Of a stretch of DNA of 64,000 bases, positions 25,947 through 32,530 are shown one piece after another (the stretch's first letter is position 1; every line of letters begins with the position of its first letter). Both the position numbers and the translations under genes were made by a program. The DNA comes from Coriobacteriia bacterium (GTDB taxonomy: Bacteria > Actinomycetota > Coriobacteriia > Coriobacteriales > Eggerthellaceae): NCBI GenBank assembly GCA_030523425.1, contig JAUNIP010000002.1, forward strand, positions 33,602-97,601. Direction: 5' to 3'. The notes under the pieces are model-generated. The model worked only from the letters and a program-made list of their open reading frames with translations, made no database searches and had not been told where the DNA came from.

Positions 25947-26741
25947 ATGACCGAACTAACGCCCTTAGGACGGGTGCATCTGCTGACGAATTATCTGATC
26001 AACGAACGCGGCAGCAAGGAATTTCTGCCAGAAGCCACCACGTTCGAAGATGCCTTTGAAGTGTTCCGTGCGTTGGTAAACGTGCGCGATCCCAAGCCCA
26101 TTCCGCAGGAATTCCTGAACGAACAAGACATCATGTTGCAGGGCATGTTGCGCCTGGAAGGCGTTACACGGGCCGTTGACCTGGAACCATGCCCCAACGA
26201 CCCCAAGATTCGCCTGTGGCGGGGCGACATAACCACGCTGGAAGCAGACGGCATAGTGAACGCCGCGAATTCTCAGCTGCTGGGTTGCTTCGTCCCCCAG
26301 CATTACTGCATAGACAACGCCATCCACACCTTCGCGGGCGTGCAGTTGCGTTTGGAATGCCACGACATCATGCAGCAGCAGGGTTTCCCCGAACCCACCG
26401 GCAAGGCGAAGGTGACCAGCGCTTATAACCTGCCTAGCACGTATGTCATCCACACGGTAGGCCCCATTGCCAACGGCAATCCCACGCCCGGGCATCGCAA
26501 AGACCTGACGAACTGCTACACCAGCTGCCTGGATGCCGCCGCCTATCACGACATGCGGTCGGTGGCGTTTTGCTGCATCAGCACCGGCGTGTTCGGCTTT
26601 CCCCAGCGCGAAGCGGCGCATATTGCGGTTGAGGCCGTGCGCGCGTGGCTGGCGGCGCACGAAAAGGCCGACATAGTGGTGGTGTTCAACGTGTATACCG
26701 AACAGGATTACGCCATCTACCAGGACATTTTGGGTGCATAG
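25947..26741 (+). CDS. Zinc-containing macrodomain protein (protein-ADP-ribose hydrolase type)
   Basis: 264 aa. After an N-terminal helical part (residues 1-85) comes a macrodomain: RGDITTLEADGIVNAANSQ, then GCFVPQHYCIDNAIH, the Cys/His signature of the zinc macrodomain class, and GVFGFPQREAAHIA. Family members remove ADP-ribose from proteins and in other bacteria are encoded with a SirTM sirtuin and lipoylation genes. None of those are nearby. Here the partner, 24 bp downstream, is a ketopantoate-reductase-like gene. Confidence 0.9.
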   Translation: MTELTPLGRVHLLTNYLINERGSKEFLPEATTFEDAFEVFRALVNVRDPKPIPQEFLNEQDIMLQGMLRLEGVTRAVDLEPCPNDPKIRLWRGDITTLEADGIVNAANSQLLGCFVPQHYCIDNAIHTFAGVQLRLECHDIMQQQGFPEPTGKAKVTSAYNLPSTYVIHTVGPIANGNPTPGHRKDLTNCYTSCLDAAAYHDMRSVAFCCISTGVFGFPQREAAHIAVEAVRAWLAAHEKADIVVVFNVYTEQDYAIYQDILGA

Positions 26742-26765
26742 GGCCGGCGCAGAAGGAGAACGCTT

Positions 26766-27713
26766 ATGAAGTACGCAATAGTGGGAAGCGGTGCCGTGGG
26801 AAGCATAATTGCTGACTACCTGGTGCAGGCAGGCAAAGAAGTGACGGCCATCGCGCGGGGCAAGCACCTGCAGGCCCTGCAAAGCAACGATGGTCTGCGC
26901 GTTATGGACCCTAACGGCCAAACGCGGCAAAGCCCGGTGCCAGCCACTGCCGCCCAAGATTACGAAGATGTGCCTGACGTGGTGTTTGTGTGCGTGAAGG
27001 ACCATTCGCTGGAAAGCGTATACCCCTTCTTGGAGCGCGTGGCCACACCTGAAACCACGGTCATTCCGCTGTCGAACGTGTATGGCACGGGCGACCGCAT
27101 TCGCGCGCATTTGCTTACGGCGAAAGACGCCGAAGCGCCGCTGGTCACCTGCGGCTGCGTCTACTGCGCGGGCAACATTGAGGCCCCGGGGTTTTTGGTG
27201 AAGGATCGCGAACTGTGCCAGGTGGTTTACGGCATGCCCGAACAGCAAGACCATCTGCGCGCGCTGCCGCGACTTTCTGCCATCTGCACCGATGCCAGCC
27301 ATGGCAACCTGGACTGCAAGGTGTCATCTGACATTCGCCGCGACCACCTGCGCAAGTTCGCCCACGTGGCTTCCGTGACGGCCACCGACATCATATTCGG
27401 GTGCACCATGGGCGCCATCCAGGGCATCCCCGAAGTGCGCCTGACGTTTTTCAACGCGGTTCAAGAAGTGCAGGCGGTGGCCCAGGCCATGGGCATCAAC
27501 CTGGGGGACGACCTGATAGACGGCAACAGTAAGTTGGTGGCAACCGCGCCGGCCAGCGCCACCACGTCCTGCCAACGCGACTTGGAAGCCGGGCGTCCTT
27601 CCGAAGTAAATGGCCTCATCCGCCAAGTGGTCACCTGGGGCGTGTCCTACGGCGTGCCTACCCCCGTGTTTGCCCGTGCCAGCGTGGTGGCCCGCGACCG
27701 CTTCGGCGTGTAA
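26766..27713 (+). CDS. Ketopantoate reductase family protein (PanE/ApbA)
   Basis: 315 aa. The NADPH site GSGAVGSIIADYL starts the protein, and the C-terminal helical domain contains SEVNGLIRQVV, the family Glu-x-x-x-Gly signature. The conserved catalytic Lys is probably in the DCKVSSDIRRDH segment, which differs slightly from the usual motif, so 2-dehydropantoate may not be the substrate. It likely shares a transcript with the macrodomain gene. Confidence 0.8.
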   Translation: MKYAIVGSGAVGSIIADYLVQAGKEVTAIARGKHLQALQSNDGLRVMDPNGQTRQSPVPATAAQDYEDVPDVVFVCVKDHSLESVYPFLERVATPETTVIPLSNVYGTGDRIRAHLLTAKDAEAPLVTCGCVYCAGNIEAPGFLVKDRELCQVVYGMPEQQDHLRALPRLSAICTDASHGNLDCKVSSDIRRDHLRKFAHVASVTATDIIFGCTMGAIQGIPEVRLTFFNAVQEVQAVAQAMGINLGDDLIDGNSKLVATAPASATTSCQRDLEAGRPSEVNGLIRQVVTWGVSYGVPTPVFARASVVARDRFGV

Positions 27714-27758
27714 GACAGGGGTCAGCGGGGTGCTTACGGGCTGGATGACTAAAGGCCG

Positions 27759-28169
27759 CTAATCCAGCGAAATGACGTCCCAGGTTTCAATTTGCAGGCC
27801 GGGGACCCGCTTGAACTCGCGCACGTTGTTCGTGGCCAAAATGGCATTGTTGGCCAGCGCCGTTGCGGCAATCAGCACGTCGTAGGCGCCAATCCGTTCG
27901 CCGCGCTTTTCCAACATCGCGCGAATTTCGGCTGCTTTGTAGGCGCAGGCTTCGTCGAAGGGTGCCACAGCGAAGGGGGCTGCAAATGCCTGCAGCCGGG
28001 CTTCTTCCTTTTTGGGATGGGCGCTTTTCCTGACACCTGTTTCCAGTTCGTGCAACACGATGGCAGGCAGGGCGAAACTGCTGCGCGGCTGGGTGCGCAA
28101 AAACGCATAGAATTCGGGCGTGCGCCCGCGAATGAAATCGATGCAGATGCAGGAATCAAGCAGATACAT
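27759..28169 (-). CDS. VapC-like PIN-domain toxin
   Basis: 136 aa. The acidic PIN residues are visible: D5 in MYLLDSCICIDF, Glu in VLHELETG, Asp in IGAYDVLIAATA and ATNNVREF. A metal-dependent ribonuclease that cuts RNA when freed of antitoxin. It follows the antitoxin gene by eight bases. The operator-like palindrome upstream of the antitoxin suggests autoregulation by the complex. Confidence 0.9.
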   Translation of the reverse strand: MYLLDSCICIDFIRGRTPEFYAFLRTQPRSSFALPAIVLHELETGVRKSAHPKKEEARLQAFAAPFAVAPFDEACAYKAAEIRAMLEKRGERIGAYDVLIAATALANNAILATNNVREFKRVPGLQIETWDVISLD

Positions 28170-28177
28170 GCGGCCTC

Positions 28178-28414
28178 CTAATCAAAAGAGGGCGCAGGGC
28201 GCAGGGTGGAAATGTCCGGGTCTTCGGGGCGCTCGAATGTGGGGTCGCTGATGGACCCGTAGGTTGCCCAAAAACTTTCTGGCCATTCGCGGGAAGCTGC
28301 GTCTTGCCTGATGAGCTTGCTTATGTAGCGAGAAAAGGAATTCCCTTGGGCGGCGGCGTTTTCGCGCGCCATGCTTTCGGTTTCTTCGTCTAAATAGATG
28401 CATGCTTGTCCCAT
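28178..28414 (-). CDS. VapB-like antitoxin (ribbon-helix-helix type)
   Basis: 78 aa. The N-terminal ACIYLDEETESMARENAAAQ is a beta strand plus helix typical of ribbon-helix-helix antitoxins, and NSFSRYISKLIRQ the second helix. The C-terminal Pro/Asp-rich tail should wrap the toxin. A perfect palindrome 14 bp upstream of the start (28428-28448) is the probable operator. Confidence 0.82.
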   Translation of the reverse strand: MGQACIYLDEETESMARENAAAQGNSFSRYISKLIRQDAASREWPESFWATYGSISDPTFERPEDPDISTLRPAPSFD

Positions 28415-28427
28415 GTGCGCCTCCTTT

Positions 28428-28448
28428 TATACTATATTATATAGTATA
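28428..28448. promoter_or_regulatory. Palindromic operator of the toxin-antitoxin pair
   Basis: Nine-base arms TATACTATA and TATAGTATA around TTA make a near-perfect 21-bp palindrome immediately upstream of the antitoxin gene. It is very AT-rich and overlaps where the promoter should be, as expected for autorepression. It also lies upstream of the divergent transporter gene. Confidence 0.8.
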
Positions 28449-28546
28449 TCATAGCAGTGCAGAATGTGCCGCGCAGCATTGAGCTTGCAGGGTGTCTTCT
28501 GAAGTTTGACATCAGCGTTTTGTTGCTTTCGGGTATGCTAAGTGCC

Positions 28547-29473
28547 ATGAACAGAAACGAATGGCAGGGGAATATATGCGCGTTTGCGGGCGCCACGTTG
28601 TGGGGTCTTTCGGGCGTGTGCTCGGATTTTCTGCTTTCCGACTACGGCATGAGCGCGCTGCTGCTGACCATGGTGCGCATGGTTGCCGCCGCCGTGCTGT
28701 TTGGCATGGTGTTAGCGGTGCGGCACGGCCAGCGTGTGGCGGCCATGCTGCGTGACGCGTGGACGGTGCGCCAGGTGCTGCTGTTCGGCTGCCTGGGTTT
28801 GTTTGCCTGCCAGGCCACCTACATTTTGTCCATCGGCGCCACCAACGCGGGCACGGCCACGGTTATGCAAAGCTTAAACATTGTGTTTTGCCCGATGGTG
28901 GGGTGGTTTTTAGGCCGCGGCAGGCTTAGCTGGCAAGAAGCGGTTGGTGTGTTTTTGGCCTTCGCCAGTGTGGTGTGCATTGCCACGCAAGGCGACATCA
29001 CCAGCTTGAGCATGCCCGTGATGGGCCTGGTGTGGGGCCTGCTGAACGGCGCGTCCGAAACGTTTTATGTAATGCAGCCCAAGGCGCTGTTCGAAAAGTG
29101 GGGCAGCTTCGCCGGCACGGGGCTGGGCATGATAGCCGGCGCGGTGGTGGCGGTGTTGGTGTGGGCCGTTGCGGGGGCGGTGGACGGCGGCCTTGCCGCA
29201 GGCGCGTGGGCCCCGCAGCTTGATGCAGCCGGCTGGGTGGCGCTTGCGGTGGTGGCGGTGATAGGCACCTTCGTGTCGTTTGCCCTGTTCCTGCGTGGGG
29301 TGCATCTGGTGGGGCCGGTGCGCAGCAGCTTGTTAGGCGCCATGGAACCCATCAGCGCCGCAGTGCTTTCTGCCCTGTGGCTGGGCACGGCGTTCACCGG
29401 CTGGGACTGGCTGGGCCTGTGCCTGATGCTGGTGGTGATTGCCGTGGTCACGCTAGGCGGCGCCAAGCGATAG
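28547..29473 (+). CDS. EamA-family transporter (DMT superfamily)
   Basis: 308 aa with about ten predicted membrane helices in two EamA repeats. The first repeat begins GATLWGLSGVCSDFLL and ends ASVVCIATQGD; the second has GLVWGLLNGASETFYVMQP and LLGAMEPISAAVLSALWLG. It exports or imports an unknown small metabolite. ATG 28547 was chosen over 28535, but neither has a clear ribosome site. It is divergent from the toxin-antitoxin pair. Confidence 0.88.
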   Translation: MNRNEWQGNICAFAGATLWGLSGVCSDFLLSDYGMSALLLTMVRMVAAAVLFGMVLAVRHGQRVAAMLRDAWTVRQVLLFGCLGLFACQATYILSIGATNAGTATVMQSLNIVFCPMVGWFLGRGRLSWQEAVGVFLAFASVVCIATQGDITSLSMPVMGLVWGLLNGASETFYVMQPKALFEKWGSFAGTGLGMIAGAVVAVLVWAVAGAVDGGLAAGAWAPQLDAAGWVALAVVAVIGTFVSFALFLRGVHLVGPVRSSLLGAMEPISAAVLSALWLGTAFTGWDWLGLCLMLVVIAVVTLGGAKR

Positions 29474-29585
29474 CGGTTGTTTGCAGGTGCCCCTTCGCCG
29501 TGGGGTGGCCCCGTTCGCGCAAACTTGTTGTTAAACCTTGTGCGCTACGGTGCGCACATTCGCGGCTCCTGCTATTATGCTGCGC

Positions 29586-31988
29586 ATGGATACTTCAACT
29601 GAAACTCAAACACCGGCAATCCAGGGCCTTACTTCTGCGGAAGTGGCCGCCCGGGTGGCCGAAGGCAAGGTAAATGCCAATGCCGACGTGCGCACGCGCA
29701 CCATCCCGCAGATTGTGCGGGACAACATCTGCACGCTGTTCAACCTGATCAACATCGTGCTGGCCGTGGCCATTTTCTGGACGGGGGCTTACCGCAACCT
29801 GCTGTTCATGGCCATCATCATTTGCAATATCGTCATCGGCATTTACCAGGAAGTGCGCTCCAAGCAAACCATCGACCGCCTAAGCGTTATCACGCAAGCG
29901 AAGGCGCACGTGCTGCGTGACGGCACCAAGCAAGAAATTGCGCTGGACCAAATTGTGCTTGACGACGTGATTTCCCTTTCCCGCGGCGACCAGGTGCCTT
30001 CCGACTGCGTGTGCTTGGACGGCAAGTGCAGCTGCAACGAAAGCTTGCTGACCGGCGAAAGCGACCTAATGCCGAAAAGCCCTGGTGACGAACTGTATTC
30101 TGGCAGCTTCGTGAGCGCCGGTGCCGTGGTGTGCCGGGTGACCGCCGTAGGTGCGGACAACTACGCCACGCGCATCAACAACGCCGCGAAGGTGTACAAG
30201 AAGACCGTTTCGGGCATCATGGATGCCCTGCGCTTCATCATCAAGCTTTCCACCTGCCTTATCATTCCGCTGGGCATCCTGATGTTTTGCAAGGAAATGT
30301 TTTTAGGCGCGGGCAACCTAAGCGAAACCATCCTGCGCACTTCGGCCGCCTTGGTGGGCATGATCCCGCAGGGCTTCATCTTGCTGACCAGCGCCGTGTT
30401 GGCGGTAAGCGTCATGCGCCTGGCGCAGCACAAGGTGTTGGTGCAAGACCTGTACTGCGTGGAAACGCTGGCCCGCGTGGACGTGGTGTGCCTGGACAAA
30501 ACGGGCACCATCACCACCGGCGAAATGGAAGTGGACGAACTGATCCCGCTGCAGGATGCCACCTACGACGATGCGCTACACGCGCTGGTTGCCATAGACA
30601 GCCTGACGAAGGAAGACCACTTAAACGAAACGTCGAAGGCCATTCGCCGGTACTTGGCGGGCGTGCAGGAACGCCCGGACGCGCCGCCGGCCGTGGCGGG
30701 CGTTGCGCGCGTAATTCCGTTTTCCAGCGAACACAAGTATTCCGGCGTGTGTTTTGGCAGCGAAGCCGGCAATTACGTGTTAGGTGCCGCGGAATTCGTG
30801 CTGAAGGGCAGTGCCGACTTGCCGGATGTGCAGGCCACCATTTCCCGCTTGGCGGGCATTCGCCGCGTGCTGGTGGTGGCGAAGGTGGACGACTTCGACG
30901 CGGAAGATACCATCATAGGCACACCCCAGCCGCTGGCGTTGCTGTTCATTCGCGACGTGGTGCGTGCCACGGCGCCGCAAACGCTGCAATACTTTGCTGA
31001 CCAGGGCGTTCGCGTGAACATTATCAGCGGCGACTCGGTAGAGACCGTTTCCAACATTGCCGCTAGCGTGGGCGTGCTTGGCGCGGACCAATGTGTTGAC
31101 ATGAGCACCGTTACCACCGACGAAGAGGTGGCGCGGGTGGCTAAGGAATGCCGCGTGTTCGGTCGCGTAAGCCCCGACCAAAAGCGCAAGTTGGTGTTGG
31201 CGCTGCAGGACCAAGGACACACCGTGGCCATGACCGGCGACGGCGTGAACGACGTGTTGGCCCTGCATGCGTCCGACTGCAGCGTGGCCATGGGTTCGGG
31301 TTCAGCGGCGGCGCGCAACGTGGCCAAGCTCATCTTGATGGACGACGACTTCGCCAGCCTGCCGCACGTGGTGGCTGAAGGCCGGCGCTCCATCAACAAC
31401 CTGCAGCGCTCCGGCGCCCTGTTCTTGGTGAAGACGCTGTTCAACGCCGCGCTGGCGTTCTTGTTCCTATTCATCCAGGGCTTTTCCTACCCGTTCATCA
31501 CCATCCAGATGAGCCTGATAGACGCGTTCACCATCGGCCTGCCGTCCTTTGTGTTGGCTCTAGAACCCAACAAGGAACGCATTCGGGGCGACTTCTTGCG
31601 CAACATCATTACGAAGGCTATCCCTGGGTCTATTTCGGTGGTGTTGGTGGTGGTTATCAGCTGCATCCTTAGCCATGTGCTGGGGCTTTCGCAGTCCGAA
31701 TTCAGCACGCTATGCGTACTGCTGACGGTGGTTTCCGGCCTGAACATGATTGTGCGCCTGTCCATACCGTTCAACCCCATCCGCGTGTGCATGATGGCCG
31801 TGTGCGTGGCAGGCCTGTGCTTGGGCGTGTTCGTGTTCGGCGACTTCTTCCGCTTGGCGCCGTTCAGCATGCAAATGATTATCATCACGCTGGTGCTGGT
31901 AGTGGTGGTAAGCGTGGTTTTCAACATCATGTACAACATAGCCCAAAGCACCGAAGACAAGTACCTGGCAAGCTTGAAAGAAGAATAA
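29586..31988 (+). CDS. Cation-transporting P-type ATPase
   Basis: 800 aa. Phosphorylation motif LDKTGTITTG (Asp near residue 304), actuator loop LLTGESD and hinge MTGDGVNDV are all intact. About ten membrane helices are visible: two before the actuator, two around GMIPQGFILLTS, and six at the C-terminus. The PQGF in helix M4 resembles Ca/Mg-type ATPases of Firmicutes and Actinobacteria rather than heavy-metal ATPases; there is no N-terminal metal-binding domain. Ion specificity is not certain. ATG 29577 is an alternative start. Confidence 0.9.
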   Translation: MDTSTETQTPAIQGLTSAEVAARVAEGKVNANADVRTRTIPQIVRDNICTLFNLINIVLAVAIFWTGAYRNLLFMAIIICNIVIGIYQEVRSKQTIDRLSVITQAKAHVLRDGTKQEIALDQIVLDDVISLSRGDQVPSDCVCLDGKCSCNESLLTGESDLMPKSPGDELYSGSFVSAGAVVCRVTAVGADNYATRINNAAKVYKKTVSGIMDALRFIIKLSTCLIIPLGILMFCKEMFLGAGNLSETILRTSAALVGMIPQGFILLTSAVLAVSVMRLAQHKVLVQDLYCVETLARVDVVCLDKTGTITTGEMEVDELIPLQDATYDDALHALVAIDSLTKEDHLNETSKAIRRYLAGVQERPDAPPAVAGVARVIPFSSEHKYSGVCFGSEAGNYVLGAAEFVLKGSADLPDVQATISRLAGIRRVLVVAKVDDFDAEDTIIGTPQPLALLFIRDVVRATAPQTLQYFADQGVRVNIISGDSVETVSNIAASVGVLGADQCVDMSTVTTDEEVARVAKECRVFGRVSPDQKRKLVLALQDQGHTVAMTGDGVNDVLALHASDCSVAMGSGSAAARNVAKLILMDDDFASLPHVVAEGRRSINNLQRSGALFLVKTLFNAALAFLFLFIQGFSYPFITIQMSLIDAFTIGLPSFVLALEPNKERIRGDFLRNIITKAIPGSISVVLVVVISCILSHVLGLSQSEFSTLCVLLTVVSGLNMIVRLSIPFNPIRVCMMAVCVAGLCLGVFVFGDFFRLAPFSMQMIIITLVLVVVVSVVFNIMYNIAQSTEDKYLASLKEE

Positions 31989-31995
31989 TTTCGTT

Positions 31996-32132
31996 GCGCC
32001 GTTCTGCCGAACGGCGCCACTGCCCGACGCTGTGCGGCCCTGTAGCACCCAGCCTTGCCCCTTGTTTTCGGGCTCACGTGCCGAAGCACGCTACGCCCGA
32101 AAGGCGGGGCAATTCTGGGCACCACAGGGCCG
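31996..32132. repeat. Intergenic mosaic hairpin element, copy A
   Basis: A short hairpin (31996-32017, arms GCGCCGTTC/GAACGGCGC, loop TGCC) is followed by a 98-nt hairpin (32035-32132). The long arms pair CGGCCCTGT with ACAGGGCCG, then CCCAG with CTGGG, then TTGCCCC with GGGGCAA. The top is TTCGGGC/GCCCGAA with CGTGC/GCACG. It stands eight bases after the P-type ATPase stop. Related elements are at 44067-44197 and 52903-53044. Confidence 0.88.
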
Positions 32133-32201
32133 CTCGCTGACTTTGCCAACAATGGGACAGCTACCGTAGCCCTTTTTGTCATGCTCCTAAGTCCACTCGG
32201 C

Positions 32202-32368
32202 GGGGGATGGCGGATGCCTTTCGGGCGACCCGTTCCGGTGCTTAAGCCCCTGCGCTTGGCGCGCAGGGGCTTTCCGTGCGCTCCACTGCTTCATGCATTA
32301 TTATTCCGCTGCGCTTCGCGCAGCATTGTTTGCTATCAGAGACGCCCGAAAGGCATCCGCCATCCCCC
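32202..32368. repeat. 26-bp perfect inverted repeat element with internal hairpin, copy B
   Basis: Outer arms 32202-32227 and 32343-32368 are perfectly complementary over 26 bp. They enclose 115 bp with a GC-rich hairpin at 32244-32272 and a small GCTGCGC/GCGCAGC hairpin near 32312. The arm sequence (CCCGAAAGGCATCCGCC) reappears nearly unchanged at 44169-44185 in the third hairpin element. No gene is inside. Confidence 0.88.
32244..32273. terminator. GC-rich hairpin, possible terminator
   Basis: Perfect 12-bp stem AAGCCCCTGCGC/GCGCAGGGGCTT with a TTGGC loop, followed by only a short T stretch. It may end P-type ATPase transcription or be part of the repeat element. Confidence 0.55.
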
Positions 32369-32400
32369 CCGGGGAGTTTTGCAGCGGTTGGAGCACGTTG

Positions 32401-32436
32401 CCATTCCCCGTCTTTCGGCGGGGAATGGCCCTTTTT
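32401..32436 (+). terminator. Rho-independent terminator
   Basis: A 10-bp stem CCATTCCCCG/CGGGGAATGG, then CCCTTTTT. Transcription direction is plus. Confidence 0.8.
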
Positions 32437-32476
32437 CAGGGCGATTGCGGTGACTGTTCGTGTCTGGATATTTTTT

Positions 32477-32506
32477 GCCTGTCCAAAAAGTTGGACAGGC
32501 ATTTTT
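32477..32506. terminator. Hairpin with T-runs upstream of addB (terminator or attenuator)
   Basis: A perfect 10-bp stem GCCTGTCCAA/TTGGACAGGC with loop AAAG, TTTTTT on the left and ATTTTTC on the right. It lies 25 bases before the addB start, so it either ends upstream transcription or attenuates addB. Confidence 0.75.
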
Positions 32507-32530
32507 CTTAGTTTGTGGTTTAATAGGGGC

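Noticed and set aside
32276..32530. Longer addB start upstream of 32531
   Set aside because: The extension reads through a terminator-like hairpin and has no AddB similarity.
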